Shown piece after piece: positions 36,192-44,539 of a DNA stretch of 55,735 nucleotides. The notes under the pieces were generated by a model. The model was not told the DNA's origin and did no database searches. It saw only the letters and a program-made list of their open reading frames with translations. The position numbers were made by a program, and so were the translations under genes. Each line of letters opens with the position of its first letter. The stretch's first letter is position 1. The stretch comes from Phycisphaerales bacterium UBA1845 (GTDB lineage Bacteria > Planctomycetota > Phycisphaerae > UBA1845): contig DDIR01000043.1 of assembly GCA_002338715.1 (NCBI GenBank), forward strand, positions 1 to 55,735, read 5' to 3'.

Positions 36192-37754
36192 ATGTGCGGA
36201 ATCGTCGGCGTCATTGGTGATGCCGAGCAAACGGCCGCGGAAACGATGCTTGATTCTATCGGGCACCGGGGCACAGACAGCCGGCGCTGGCGGCATTTCG
36301 ATCGCTTCGGATCCTTGGGGATCAATCGTCTTTCAATCATCGATGTGGATCGTGGCGATCAGCCGCTGTTTAACGAAAACGGCAGCTTGGCGCTCGTTTG
36401 CAATGGTGAAGTCTACAATCACGAACCCATTCGGCGCGACCTTGCGGGAACACACACCTTCGCAACCGGTTCAGACGCCGAAGTCATCGTTCACCTCTAC
36501 GAAGAATACGGCGATGACGCCATCAAGTTTCTCGATGGCATGTTCGCATTCATTCTCTTCGATTTCAAAAAAGGTCGCGTGCTGATCGGTCGCGATTCGC
36601 TGGGAATCAAACCCCTGTGGTATCGCAGTGATGGTGAGACCACCTACGTCGCCAGCGAAATCAAAGCCTTGATCGATTATGGTGAACACGGAATTCGCGA
36701 ACTTCCGCCCGGGCACATCTGGACAAGCGATGGCGGGGTCGAACGATACTGGGAGCCATGCCTCGCCACCTCCAAACCCGATTTTGGACTTTGCCGATCA
36801 CTGCTGACGCACTCCGTCCGCAAGCGAATGATGAGCGATGTCGGCGTCGGAACATTTCTGTCCGGTGGGATCGACAGCAGTTTGATCACCGCGTTGGCCG
36901 CGAAGGAAAATCCAAACATTCGCGCGTACACCGTGGGGATGGAAGGCGCACCGGATGTCGAGATGGCCCGTCGCGTCGCGAGTTTTCTGGGCATTCAACA
37001 CATCGTCAAAACATTTACCATCGACGACATGTTGGCGCTCTTGCCGGAAGCGATCTACTACATCGAAAGCTATAACCCCTCGATGGTCACCGGCGCGATT
37101 GTGACTTACATGTGTTCAAAGCTGGCGGCTGAGGATGGCTCGAAGGTCGTGCTATGTGGTGAAGGCGCAGATGAACTGTTCGGCGGATACTCGGCAGTCC
37201 GGTCGCTGACGTTCCTCGAATTGCGACGCAAGCTTGCCGACCTGCTTCGCAACCTGCACAAGACCGAGTTGAAGCGACTCGATCGACTGAGCATGGCCAC
37301 AACGCTGGAGGCCCGCGTTCCGTTTCTCGATCGGCAGTTTGTTGAGTACGCGTTCAATCTTCCATCGGAAGACAAGATCAAGAACATCGACGGCAAGCGC
37401 ATTGAAAAATGGCATTTGCGAAAGGCGTTTGAAGGGTATTTGCCGGATGAATTGATCTGGCGCGAAAAATGCCCGTTCGATCAAGGCAGTGGTGGACGCT
37501 CACTCATTCCGGTCATCGAAGACACAATCGATGATCAAACATACGCCCGCAAGTGCGAGGAGTATGCGCCGTGGAACATTCAGAGCAAGGAGATGCTGTA
37601 CTACTTCGAGATCTGGAAGAGCCATTTCGGCGAGTTGCTCGAACCGGGGCACACGTTTGAAATGTTCGGCGACTATCCCGTGCTGATGGATCAGATCGCT
37701 GACCGTGGAATCGCGGCTGCGAAAGAGGCAGCGATCGAGTCCGTCAACTCATGA
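36192..37754 (+). CDS. asnB: Asparagine synthase (glutamine-hydrolysing), AsnB-type
   Basis: A 520-residue protein. ATG 36192 is chosen because AAAGGAGG lies upstream and because Cys must be residue 2: MCGIVGVIG gives the N-terminal nucleophile of class II glutaminases. The glutaminase domain (2-200) has HRGTDSRR in place of the usual HRGPDS, and CNGEVYNHEPIR. The synthetase domain has the ATP-binding FLSGGIDSSL loop near 220-229 and GEGADELFGGY near 320. It makes Asn from Asp, glutamine and ATP, in the cytoplasm. Length and motifs fit true AsnB better than amide-forming relatives of natural-product pathways. Downstream, four genes follow with four-base overlaps, ending in a symporter and a tiny membrane protein, so its product may be linked to amide or peptide traffic, which is inference. 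Confidence 0.92.
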   Translation: MCGIVGVIGDAEQTAAETMLDSIGHRGTDSRRWRHFDRFGSLGINRLSIIDVDRGDQPLFNENGSLALVCNGEVYNHEPIRRDLAGTHTFATGSDAEVIVHLYEEYGDDAIKFLDGMFAFILFDFKKGRVLIGRDSLGIKPLWYRSDGETTYVASEIKALIDYGEHGIRELPPGHIWTSDGGVERYWEPCLATSKPDFGLCRSLLTHSVRKRMMSDVGVGTFLSGGIDSSLITALAAKENPNIRAYTVGMEGAPDVEMARRVASFLGIQHIVKTFTIDDMLALLPEAIYYIESYNPSMVTGAIVTYMCSKLAAEDGSKVVLCGEGADELFGGYSAVRSLTFLELRRKLADLLRNLHKTELKRLDRLSMATTLEARVPFLDRQFVEYAFNLPSEDKIKNIDGKRIEKWHLRKAFEGYLPDELIWREKCPFDQGSGGRSLIPVIEDTIDDQTYARKCEEYAPWNIQSKEMLYYFEIWKSHFGELLEPGHTFEMFGDYPVLMDQIADRGIAAAKEAAIESVNS

Positions 37755-38209
37755 TGGTTTCGTTGGCGGTCACAGCAATATTTTTGGGCGTCGGCGCGCT
37801 GCCGGAGGGGGGCGCGCCCACGCTTACAAGCAATCCACCTGTCGCGGATGGTGGCGCGGCAGTCAGTGAGAACGGCTACTTTCAAATCAGTTGGACACTC
37901 GCCGACGCTGGCGACGACACTGTTTTCGTTCTCGAAGAATCGTCGTCTGCAGATTTCGCAAACCCGATTGAGGTGTACCACGGAGTCGATCGATCCACGA
38001 CGTTCAGCGGACGCCAGGACGGCGTCTCATTCTTTCGCGTCAAGTCCGAAGGAGGATCGTGGGGTGAACCGCTCAAGGTTGTCGTCCAACACCACAGCCT
38101 CGGCGAAGCGTTGATCTATCTCGCTGCCGGGGCGGCGGTGTTTCTGTCGACAGCCGCACTTGTCATTTTCGGTCACATCCAGCACCGCAGGGAAGGGCTG
38201 CACCAGTGA
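37751..38209 (+). CDS. Membrane-anchored Ig/fibronectin-like small protein
   Basis: A 152-residue protein whose ATG overlaps the asnB stop (ATGA). It has a hydrophobic N-terminus (about 2-18, signal peptide), one beta-sandwich domain at about 25-110 of Fn3 type (GYFQISWTLADAGDDTVFVLEESSS...FFRVKSEGG), a membrane helix near 117-142 (LIYLAAGAAVFLSTAALVIFG) and a short basic tail. It should sit in the membrane with the sandwich outside the cytoplasm. Its role is unknown; it may be a stability or docking partner of the following hydrolase or transporter. Confidence 0.75.
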   Translation: MMVSLAVTAIFLGVGALPEGGAPTLTSNPPVADGGAAVSENGYFQISWTLADAGDDTVFVLEESSSADFANPIEVYHGVDRSTTFSGRQDGVSFFRVKSEGGSWGEPLKVVVQHHSLGEALIYLAAGAAVFLSTAALVIFGHIQHRREGLHQ

Positions 38210-39171
38210 ATACCCAACCGACTGGCGGATGCATCTCCGATGTACCCGGTGTTCATATCGGTCATGCGCATAGCGAATCGGGGCATACCGGTGTCACCGT
38301 GCTCTTGTTTGAGTCGGGGGCCATCGCCGGAATCGACATCGGTGGTTCGGCACCGGCGACGCGCGAAACGGAGTTGCTGAATCCCACCAACATGATCATG
38401 CGGATTCACGCAATTCTGTTGACGGGCGGCAGCACATTCGGTCTCGGTGCAGCCGCCGGTGTACAGCGTTTCTTGCAGGAGAAGGATATCGGTTTTCGCG
38501 CATCGACCGGGGTGGTGGTTCCGATCGTTCCGACGGCTGCGATTTTCGATCTGGATGTTGGCAAGCCGCGGATCTATCCCGACGCGCAAATGGGCTACGA
38601 CGCGTGCCGGAATGCAAAGGCGAAGCCAACGCGGCAGGGCAGTATCGGCGCAGGTTCAGGCGCGCTGTGCGGAAAGGTGCTTGGAACACCAACAGCAATG
38701 CGCGGTGGCGTTGGGACAGCCTCTATCGCGTTTCCCGATGGCCTGACGATCGGCGCGATCGCTGTGTGCAACGCGTGGGGCGATGTTCTCGATCCGGATA
38801 CTGGCAGCATTGTCGCGGGGGCGCGCGACCCCGACGCACCGGAGCAATTTCTCAATACCGACGATTACCTCATCAAACGGCGCGAGATCGATCCGCGCTT
38901 CTTCGGAAGAGACACAACGCTTTGTGTCGTCGCCACCAACGCCAAATTTAGTCGCGAGCAAATCACAAAGTTGGCAATGATGGCTCAGGATGGGATAGCT
39001 CGTGCGGTTCGACCGTCGCACACAATGTTCGACGGCGACGTCGTTTTCGCCGTGTCGCTTGGTGACAAGGAAGTTGACGTTAATGTCGCGGGCAGCATTG
39101 CCGCACGAATGATTGTCGAGGCGATCAACCGCGGCGTGCGGGAAGCAAACAAAGTGGAACCCACCAAATGA
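38206..39171 (+). CDS. P1 (S58/NylC-DmpA) family self-cleaving amidohydrolase
   Basis: A 321-residue protein with a GTG start overlapping the previous stop (GTGA). It matches the P1 peptidase family: ISDVPGVHIGHAH at the N-terminus, PATRETELL near 45-53, LTGGSTFGLGAAAGV near 75-89 and GSIGAGSGALCGK near 145-157. The self-processing site is expected before Thr237 (GRD|TTLCVVATNA), the place equivalent to the NylC/DmpA nucleophile. The family hydrolyses N-terminal amides, beta-peptides or short oligoamides. No signal peptide is present, so it acts in the cytoplasm. Between a membrane Ig-like protein and a symporter, it probably processes an imported peptide or amide; this is inference. Confidence 0.88.
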   Translation: MNTQPTGGCISDVPGVHIGHAHSESGHTGVTVLLFESGAIAGIDIGGSAPATRETELLNPTNMIMRIHAILLTGGSTFGLGAAAGVQRFLQEKDIGFRASTGVVVPIVPTAAIFDLDVGKPRIYPDAQMGYDACRNAKAKPTRQGSIGAGSGALCGKVLGTPTAMRGGVGTASIAFPDGLTIGAIAVCNAWGDVLDPDTGSIVAGARDPDAPEQFLNTDDYLIKRREIDPRFFGRDTTLCVVATNAKFSREQITKLAMMAQDGIARAVRPSHTMFDGDVVFAVSLGDKEVDVNVAGSIAARMIVEAINRGVREANKVEPTK

Positions 39172-40601
39172 ACAATGCCGTGCTGACACCTTCGACGGGC
39201 TGGTTGTTGATGGCGCTCTTCAGCGTCGCATGGATTTTGCTTGGCTGGCGCTTGGGACGAAAAGCCAAAACGCTCGATGGTTACATGCTCGCCGGGCGCA
39301 ACGTTGGCCTTGCACTCGGGACCGCCACCGCGATGGCCACCTGGGTCACCAGCAACACCACGATGGCCGCACCGCAACTCGCTTACCAAATGGGCATCTG
39401 GGGTATGGTTGGCTACTCGCTTGGCGCGATGGGTTTGATCTTCTTCGCGCCGATGGCCGAGCGGATTCGTGCGTTGATGCCCGAAGGCTACACCAGCGGC
39501 GACTTCGTCCGACTTCGCTACGGCAAGACCGCGTGGCGCGTGTTTCTGGGGATTTCGATTTTCTACGGCATCGGCTGGCTTATCAGCATGGGGATGGCCG
39601 GCGGGATTCTTCTGCACGCACTGACCGGCATCGAGTACAAGGTGGGCATGACGGTGATTTTGTTCGTCTGCATGTTGTACACGATGCTCGGCGGGTTATA
39701 TGCCGTGATTGGAACCGATTATATCCAGAGCATTCTCATTCTGGTTGGCATCGTGGCGTTGGCGATCATCGCGTTTGCGCGCCACGGTTTTGAACCCGTC
39801 CACGCGACGTTGGCAGCCGAACGCCCGGCGCTCTTGAATCTGTTGATGCCTGCCGCACTGATGTTCTTATTCAACAATTTGCTCTTTGGTCTCGGCGAAA
39901 TCTTCCATAGCAACGTCTGGTGGTCGCGCGCGTTTGCGTTTCGCAAGGGCATCGGACTCAAGGCGTATTTGATCGCGGGTGTCTTCTGGCTGCCTGTTCC
40001 GATTACGGCCGGTGCACTGGCGCTACTTGCGCCGCACCTTGGAATGAACGTGCCAGCCGTCGATATGGTCGGTCCGATGGTGGCGGCGCGGCTGCTGGGG
40101 ACCGGTGGGGCGATTGTCATTTTCATTGTTGTGTTTTCGTCGCTCGCCTCAAGTCTCGACTCGTTGCTGGCGGCTACGTCTGACTTGCTGGTCGAAGACA
40201 TCTATCGCAAGCATTTCAATCCGGCAGCGAGTGAAGACAAGCTTCGCAGGGCGTCGGTATTCATCATAATTGGGTTGTCGTTGGCCGCATGGTTAATCTG
40301 TCTGCCGCGTTTGACGCACTTGGCTGGCATGATCGCATTCACCGGTGCATTCGTCGGCAGCACGATTTGGCCGATCGCGGCAGGACTTTATTGGCGGCGA
40401 ACGAATCCGATCGGTTCGACCCTGGGTATGGTGGCTGGGAGTGCGATCGGACTGACGGCTTACTACGTGGTCGGGTGGTATGTTGCTGCGCTCGTGGGCA
40501 GTGCAGTCTCGATGCTTGTGGTGCTGACAACCACGCTGCTCGCCCCACGCGACTTTGATTGGTCGGATCTGCAAGAGTCGCCTCAGGAGGCCGCACTATG
40601 A
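39168..40601 (+). CDS. Sodium:solute symporter (SSS family)
   Basis: A 477-residue integral membrane protein, starting at ATG 39168 overlapping the previous stop (ATGA). About 13 hydrophobic helices can be counted. The family signature TSGDFVRLRYGK lies near 104-115 and the GGLYAVIGTDYIQSILIL stretch near 169-186 is typical of the SSS fold. SSS proteins use a Na+ gradient to take up sugars, amino acids, vitamins or similar solutes. The substrate is not shown by sequence. It is followed, with another ATGA overlap, by a 42-residue membrane peptide. Confidence 0.92.
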   Translation: MNNAVLTPSTGWLLMALFSVAWILLGWRLGRKAKTLDGYMLAGRNVGLALGTATAMATWVTSNTTMAAPQLAYQMGIWGMVGYSLGAMGLIFFAPMAERIRALMPEGYTSGDFVRLRYGKTAWRVFLGISIFYGIGWLISMGMAGGILLHALTGIEYKVGMTVILFVCMLYTMLGGLYAVIGTDYIQSILILVGIVALAIIAFARHGFEPVHATLAAERPALLNLLMPAALMFLFNNLLFGLGEIFHSNVWWSRAFAFRKGIGLKAYLIAGVFWLPVPITAGALALLAPHLGMNVPAVDMVGPMVAARLLGTGGAIVIFIVVFSSLASSLDSLLAATSDLLVEDIYRKHFNPAASEDKLRRASVFIIIGLSLAAWLICLPRLTHLAGMIAFTGAFVGSTIWPIAAGLYWRRTNPIGSTLGMVAGSAIGLTAYYVVGWYVAALVGSAVSMLVVLTTTLLAPRDFDWSDLQESPQEAAL

Positions 40602-40726
40602 CCGCGAGCGCATCCCCAACTCTTTTCAGTGTGCTGATCATTGCGGCCATCATCGGCGCTGCGATCGCCGCCCTCGTGCTGATCGGATTGATCATCAGCG
40701 ATTGGCGTGGCCAGCGCCTGTGGTAA
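40598..40726 (+). CDS. 42-residue single-pass membrane peptide, likely symporter partner
   Basis: ATG 40598 overlaps the symporter stop by four bases and is preceded by AGGAGG seven bases upstream, the best ribosome site in the operon. The 42 residues are MTASASPTLF, then a long Ala/Ile-rich helix (about 12-34), then SDWRGQRLW at the C-terminus. It therefore spans the membrane once with a charged, aromatic end. Small accessory subunits are known for some SSS and NSS transporters. Placement and coupling suggest this is one; that is inference. Confidence 0.7.
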   Translation: MTASASPTLFSVLIIAAIIGAAIAALVLIGLIISDWRGQRLW

Positions 40727-40880
40727 TTGAGCGAACCGCGATTTCTTCAATTATAGACCTTGTCACGTCTCATTTTGGCGTCGGTGACGTTGGCGGACCG
40801 CCAATCGGGCTTTGGTACTGGCGTGAGCCACGAAGTTTGACAATTGTAACGTTTCAGAAGTGGGCGCGGGCGTTCTCGAT

Positions 40881-40890
40881 TTGCTAGAAT
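40881..40890 (+). promoter_or_regulatory. Candidate extended -10 element for the GHL10 gene
   Basis: TTGCTAGAAT, 34 bases before ATG 40924, identical to the elements at 5959 and 26330. TTGACA at 40837-40842 is too far upstream to act as its -35. The close spacing to the start and the sequence identity across three unrelated genes favour a promoter element. Confidence 0.4.
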
Positions 40891-40923
40891 GTTGCCCTGA
40901 CCATTTTGCACGGAGGGCAAAAC

Positions 40924-43260
40924 ATGCCTGGACGGTTTTTTTCCGCACCGACGACTTTGATTGTCGCGACTTTGGTTATCGGCGTATTCGTTACACCCGG
41001 TTTGGCCCAGGTTGTTACCGTTGACAACGTTGACTCGGGGTTTTCTGTTCTTGCGGGCACATGGGAAACCGGCACGTTTCCGACGCCGCATGGTTCCAAC
41101 TATCGATGGGCGCTGACGGTGGATGAGCCGTTTGCCGAAGTCGAATGGCGCCCCAATCTTCCGACATCCGGTTTATATCAAATCGAAGTCTGGTACGTGC
41201 AGGGAACGAACCGCGCATCCGATGCGGTCTACAATGTGCACCATGCCGGCGGTTCGACGCCCGTCTCCGTCAACCAGCAGGCCAACGGCAGCCAATGGAA
41301 TATCATCGGCACGTTCAGCTTCAACGCGGGCAGTGGCGGCTACATCACGATGAACAACGACGCGAATCCGTTGGTCGTCATTGCCGACGCGGTGCGGTTC
41401 ACGTCGCTTTCCGGTGCGACAGCCGACCTGACACTTGCGGTGTCGCCTCCTGGCTCGGGCACAACGACACCGACAGCTGGAATTGTGAATTCGTATTTCG
41501 TCGGAGAGACGGTCAGCATCTCAGCCGCACCAACAAGTGGAAACGTGTTCGACCATTGGGAGACGTCGGCAGGTTCGCTTCCGGCATCGCCGACCTCTGC
41601 ATCAACGACAGTGACAGTTGACCAAAACAAGACAGTGACAGCCGTCTTCGTGCCGGGCGACACGACGCCTTCGTTTCGCGGATTCTGGATTGATGCATTC
41701 GGGTTCGGCTTCAAGAATGCGGCGCAGATCGATGAGATGGTGGCGATGGCCGTTGCCGGTGGATACAACGCAATCGTCCCCGAGGTGCTCGCATATCAAG
41801 ACAACATCGGCAGCGGACACGGCGCGTATTGGAACTCGACGATCATTCCCAAAGCCACCGACATCAGCAGTTCGTTCGATCCGCTGGCCTACATGGTCGA
41901 CCGGGCCCAGGCGAACGGACTCGAAGTCCACTGTTGGCTGGTGTCATTTCGCGTGAGCGAATCCTGGCCACCCAGCGGCAACAGCATCATGTCCGCCCAT
42001 CCCGAATGGTTGATGGTTCCGCAGGCGGGCATCGACGGCGGGCCTGCAACGGTGGACGGCAAATTCACGCTCGATCCGGGGTCAGCCGGTGCGCAGGAAT
42101 ACCTGATGAGCATCGTTCGCGAACTGGTTACCAACTACGACATCGACGGGATTCACTGGGACTACATTCGCTACACGACCACGAACGCAGGCTATCCGGC
42201 TGACATGAACTACGACAAGTCGACCCTCGCCCGCTTCCACGATATCACCGGTCGCAGCGATATTCCGTCGACAGGCGACAGTCAATGGAATGAATTCCGC
42301 CGACGCACGATCACCGAGTTTGCCCGTCGCGCGATGACCGAAGTGGCGACGTTGGACAATCCCAATCAGCCGCTGCGTCACACGGCTGCTCTGATCACGT
42401 GGGGTGACGCACCCGCAAATTTCTCGTCGAGCAGCGCATACGGCATTTTTCAGAATTGGCGTCACTGGATGGAGATGGGCTACCTCGATGCGGGTATTCC
42501 AATGACGTATTACAGCGAGTCGGCACACGCCTCGTGGTATCGAAACTGGGTCGATGCGTCGGTCGGATGGCGCTACGATCGCCACATTTACACGGGACCG
42601 GCCGTCTATCTCAATTCATTCGCCGAGAGCATTGCGCAGATGCAGTACGCCCAGAATGCAGGCGCCAACGGATTGAACACGTATTCGTACCGCAGCACCA
42701 ATGACACGGGCGCGAACTGGTACGACTGGTATCCGTACGTGAAAGCCAACCTGTTTGCGGGAGCGGTTGACGTTCCGTCGATGCCGTGGCGCGATCCTGA
42801 TTCCTCGACCGAGGGCAACGTGTGGGGAAGAGTGACAGATGGTGGCACTGGTGAGCCGATCGATGACGCGACCATCCTGCTCGATGGATTTGACACCGGC
42901 ATCCGTACCGACGGAAACGGTTACTATTTGCTGACGCATGTAGCAGCCGGGGTGGGTGGTTCGCCGAAGGACGTTACCGCAAGATTCACCGGTTATTCGG
43001 ATGTGTCGCGGCCGGCGGTTCTGGTTGAACGCGCGGGTTACACCGAGGCCAACTTCGGCATGGGTTCGTGGTTGCCCGGCGACTACGACGCGGATGGTGA
43101 CGTAGATGCGGATGACTACGCGGAGTTGAACGGGTGCCTGACCGGACCGATCCCGGGTCAAATGATCGCCGGGTGCGACGTCATGGACCTTGACCTTGAC
43201 GACGACGTGGACCTCGAAGACTTCGCCGAATTCGAAGCCGCGTTCACCACAGGTTCCTGA
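40924..43260 (+). CDS. Secreted GHL10 (DUF187)-type glycoside hydrolase with golvesin-like and dockerin-like domains
   Basis: A 778-residue protein; ATG 40924 has GGAGG about eight bases upstream and is followed by a signal peptide ending near ALAQ at 28-29. Residues about 35-160 match the golvesin/xylanase-linked sandwich (VDNVDSGFSVLAGTW...ADAVRF). A short beta-repeat (about 168-245) precedes a glycosyl hydrolase-like 10 TIM barrel (about 248-620) with the family text FRGFWIDAFGFGF, IVPEVLAY and DGIHWDYIRYTT. A carboxypeptidase-regulatory or CNA-B-like domain (about 633-715) and two dockerin-like calcium loops (DYDADGDVDADDY, DLDLDDDVDLEDF) end it. It is expected outside the cell, acting on a polysaccharide of unknown type, and attached through the calcium loops. 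Confidence 0.87.
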   Translation: MPGRFFSAPTTLIVATLVIGVFVTPGLAQVVTVDNVDSGFSVLAGTWETGTFPTPHGSNYRWALTVDEPFAEVEWRPNLPTSGLYQIEVWYVQGTNRASDAVYNVHHAGGSTPVSVNQQANGSQWNIIGTFSFNAGSGGYITMNNDANPLVVIADAVRFTSLSGATADLTLAVSPPGSGTTTPTAGIVNSYFVGETVSISAAPTSGNVFDHWETSAGSLPASPTSASTTVTVDQNKTVTAVFVPGDTTPSFRGFWIDAFGFGFKNAAQIDEMVAMAVAGGYNAIVPEVLAYQDNIGSGHGAYWNSTIIPKATDISSSFDPLAYMVDRAQANGLEVHCWLVSFRVSESWPPSGNSIMSAHPEWLMVPQAGIDGGPATVDGKFTLDPGSAGAQEYLMSIVRELVTNYDIDGIHWDYIRYTTTNAGYPADMNYDKSTLARFHDITGRSDIPSTGDSQWNEFRRRTITEFARRAMTEVATLDNPNQPLRHTAALITWGDAPANFSSSSAYGIFQNWRHWMEMGYLDAGIPMTYYSESAHASWYRNWVDASVGWRYDRHIYTGPAVYLNSFAESIAQMQYAQNAGANGLNTYSYRSTNDTGANWYDWYPYVKANLFAGAVDVPSMPWRDPDSSTEGNVWGRVTDGGTGEPIDDATILLDGFDTGIRTDGNGYYLLTHVAAGVGGSPKDVTARFTGYSDVSRPAVLVERAGYTEANFGMGSWLPGDYDADGDVDADDYAELNGCLTGPIPGQMIAGCDVMDLDLDDDVDLEDFAEFEAAFTTGS

Positions 43261-43289
43261 CAAAATTGAAAATGGCCTGAGAGAAAATA

Positions 43290-43318
43290 GAGCGTGCGCT
43301 TCGATCAAGCGCACGCTC
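43290..43318 (+). terminator. Intrinsic-type hairpin after the GHL10 gene
   Basis: GAGCGTGCGCTT (43290-43301) and AAGCGCACGCTC (43307-43318) form a perfect 12-base stem with a five-base loop, 29 bases after the stop. There is no strong T-run, so pausing or Rho assistance may be involved. Confidence 0.65.
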
Positions 43319-43863
43319 CTGACTGGCCTGCATCTGCAGCGCCTTGGCTTCAACTCGATGTTCGCGGAATCCACCGGTCGATTTTGTTGAGACAAGCCCG
43401 AGCCGCCGTCTACTGAGTCTGGTGGGCTGGAGTTTGCATATGCGGGCGATATGTTGCCCGGTCAATTCAGACTTCCCAGTTTGACGAGATTTTGATGCTT
43501 TTGATTTCAATGTTGGCGATTAAACACTGATATTGCGGATGGCGGGCCCGGTTGCTTCGTGAAACTCACACCAACGAATCTGGCAAAGTTGAAGCAGAGA
43601 TTCAACCCTTTGCCCAAAACGTCAGAACCGCTTATGTTTATGACGGGTGGCGACCCACAACGGTGAAAGTCCGCCGGGTCCCTTGAGCATGCACCATTTT
43701 CAGATTCGTGTTGGCATCGCCTTGCGCAAGTCGGGGCGGCTGCGAGCAGGGCTGCGAATTTCGATTGGTTCACTGGCTTTACCCCTTGGTCGATTTTGCA
43801 GCATGTGTTTCTGAAATGTGACGTTTCTAACTGAGTATTCTGAGTTTTTATGGAGAAAGATTC
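43319..43863. other. Intergenic region upstream of the cytochrome lipoprotein
   Basis: No convincing reading frame. At about 43643-43690 is a stem-rich stretch: GGGTGGCGACCC is a small hairpin, followed by GGTGAAAGTCC and CCGGGTCCC. The phrase is reminiscent of the cobalamin-box leader but lacks the defining GCCACTG loop and the expected gene, so it is not called a riboswitch. Confidence 0.4.
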
Positions 43864-44385
43864 ATGAAGCAACGATTTGCCCTGGCTTTGATTGCGCTCT
43901 TCACGATCGGTTTTGTCGGCTGCGTCGACTTGACCGGAGGCAACGGTAACGACAACGGTAACGGTAACGACAACGGCAATGACAACGGCGGCGACGTCAA
44001 CACCAACGGCATGGACAACGGTAATGACAACGGCGACGACGTCGATACCAACGGCATGGACAACGGGAATGACAACGGCGGTGACGACAACGGGAACGAC
44101 AACGGCGACGACAACGGTAATGATAACGGCGACGACAACAGCAATGACAACGGCGGCGACGATGGCATGACCGGTGGTGATGCCACGGCTGGCGAAGCCA
44201 AGTTCGCGGCCAACTGCTCAGTGTGCCACGGTGCCGATGGTTCCGGTGGTGCGGTCGTGGCTGGCTCGATCCGCGGTTCGGATACCGACACGGTCAACGG
44301 CGCCCTCATGTTGGATGGCCACCCCTCGCCCGATTTGAGCGACGAAGACATCGCCGACATCGTGGCATTCCTGGCCGACGCATAA
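43864..44385 (+). CDS. Cytochrome c lipoprotein with Asn/Asp/Gly stalk
   Basis: A 173-residue protein with GGAG before ATG. The N-terminal lipobox ends FVGC with Cys20, so it is a lipoprotein anchored outside the inner membrane. Residues about 25-100 are a low-complexity stalk of (G/D)NDNG-type repeats, probably disordered or calcium-binding. Residues about 105-173 are a small class I cytochrome c: CSVCH (Cys118-x2-Cys121-His122) with GEAKFAANC before it and a Met-containing MLDGHPSPDLS region that may supply the axial ligand. It is likely to shuttle electrons at the outer face of the membrane. It ends in a good terminator. Confidence 0.9.
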   Translation: MKQRFALALIALFTIGFVGCVDLTGGNGNDNGNGNDNGNDNGGDVNTNGMDNGNDNGDDVDTNGMDNGNDNGGDDNGNDNGDDNGNDNGDDNSNDNGGDDGMTGGDATAGEAKFAANCSVCHGADGSGGAVVAGSIRGSDTDTVNGALMLDGHPSPDLSDEDIADIVAFLADA

Positions 44386-44455
44386 GCCAAAGCTTTGCGC
44401 ATGCGTGCGACGGTTGTCGCGCGGTGCGTCGACAGATGTACCAAAACGGTTGAAT

Positions 44456-44495
44456 ACGGGCGGTGACCTGATGAGGTCACCGCCCGTTTTTTTTT
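44456..44495 (+). terminator. Strong rho-independent terminator
   Basis: ACGGGCGGTGACCT (44456-44469) pairs with AGGTCACCGCCCGT (44474-44487) across a GATG loop and is followed at once by a run of T. It serves the cytochrome lipoprotein gene and also isolates the minus-strand VWA operon. Confidence 0.9.
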
Positions 44496-44539
44496 ACGGA
44501 TTGTTTGGGGACGCCAGGTGGTCGTCGCAGTCTTCGTTG

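Noticed and set aside
37087..37484. Minus-strand frames opposite asnB
   Set aside because: They are shadows of the highly conserved asnB coding sequence.
43643..43690. Cobalamin riboswitch
   Set aside because: Only part of the box-like text is present; the GCCACTG loop and a B12-linked downstream gene are missing.
43930..44165. DNA repeat or CRISPR-like array of AACGG/GACAACGG units
   Set aside because: The repetition is the coding of the Asn/Asp/Gly stalk of the cytochrome lipoprotein, in frame and without spacers.
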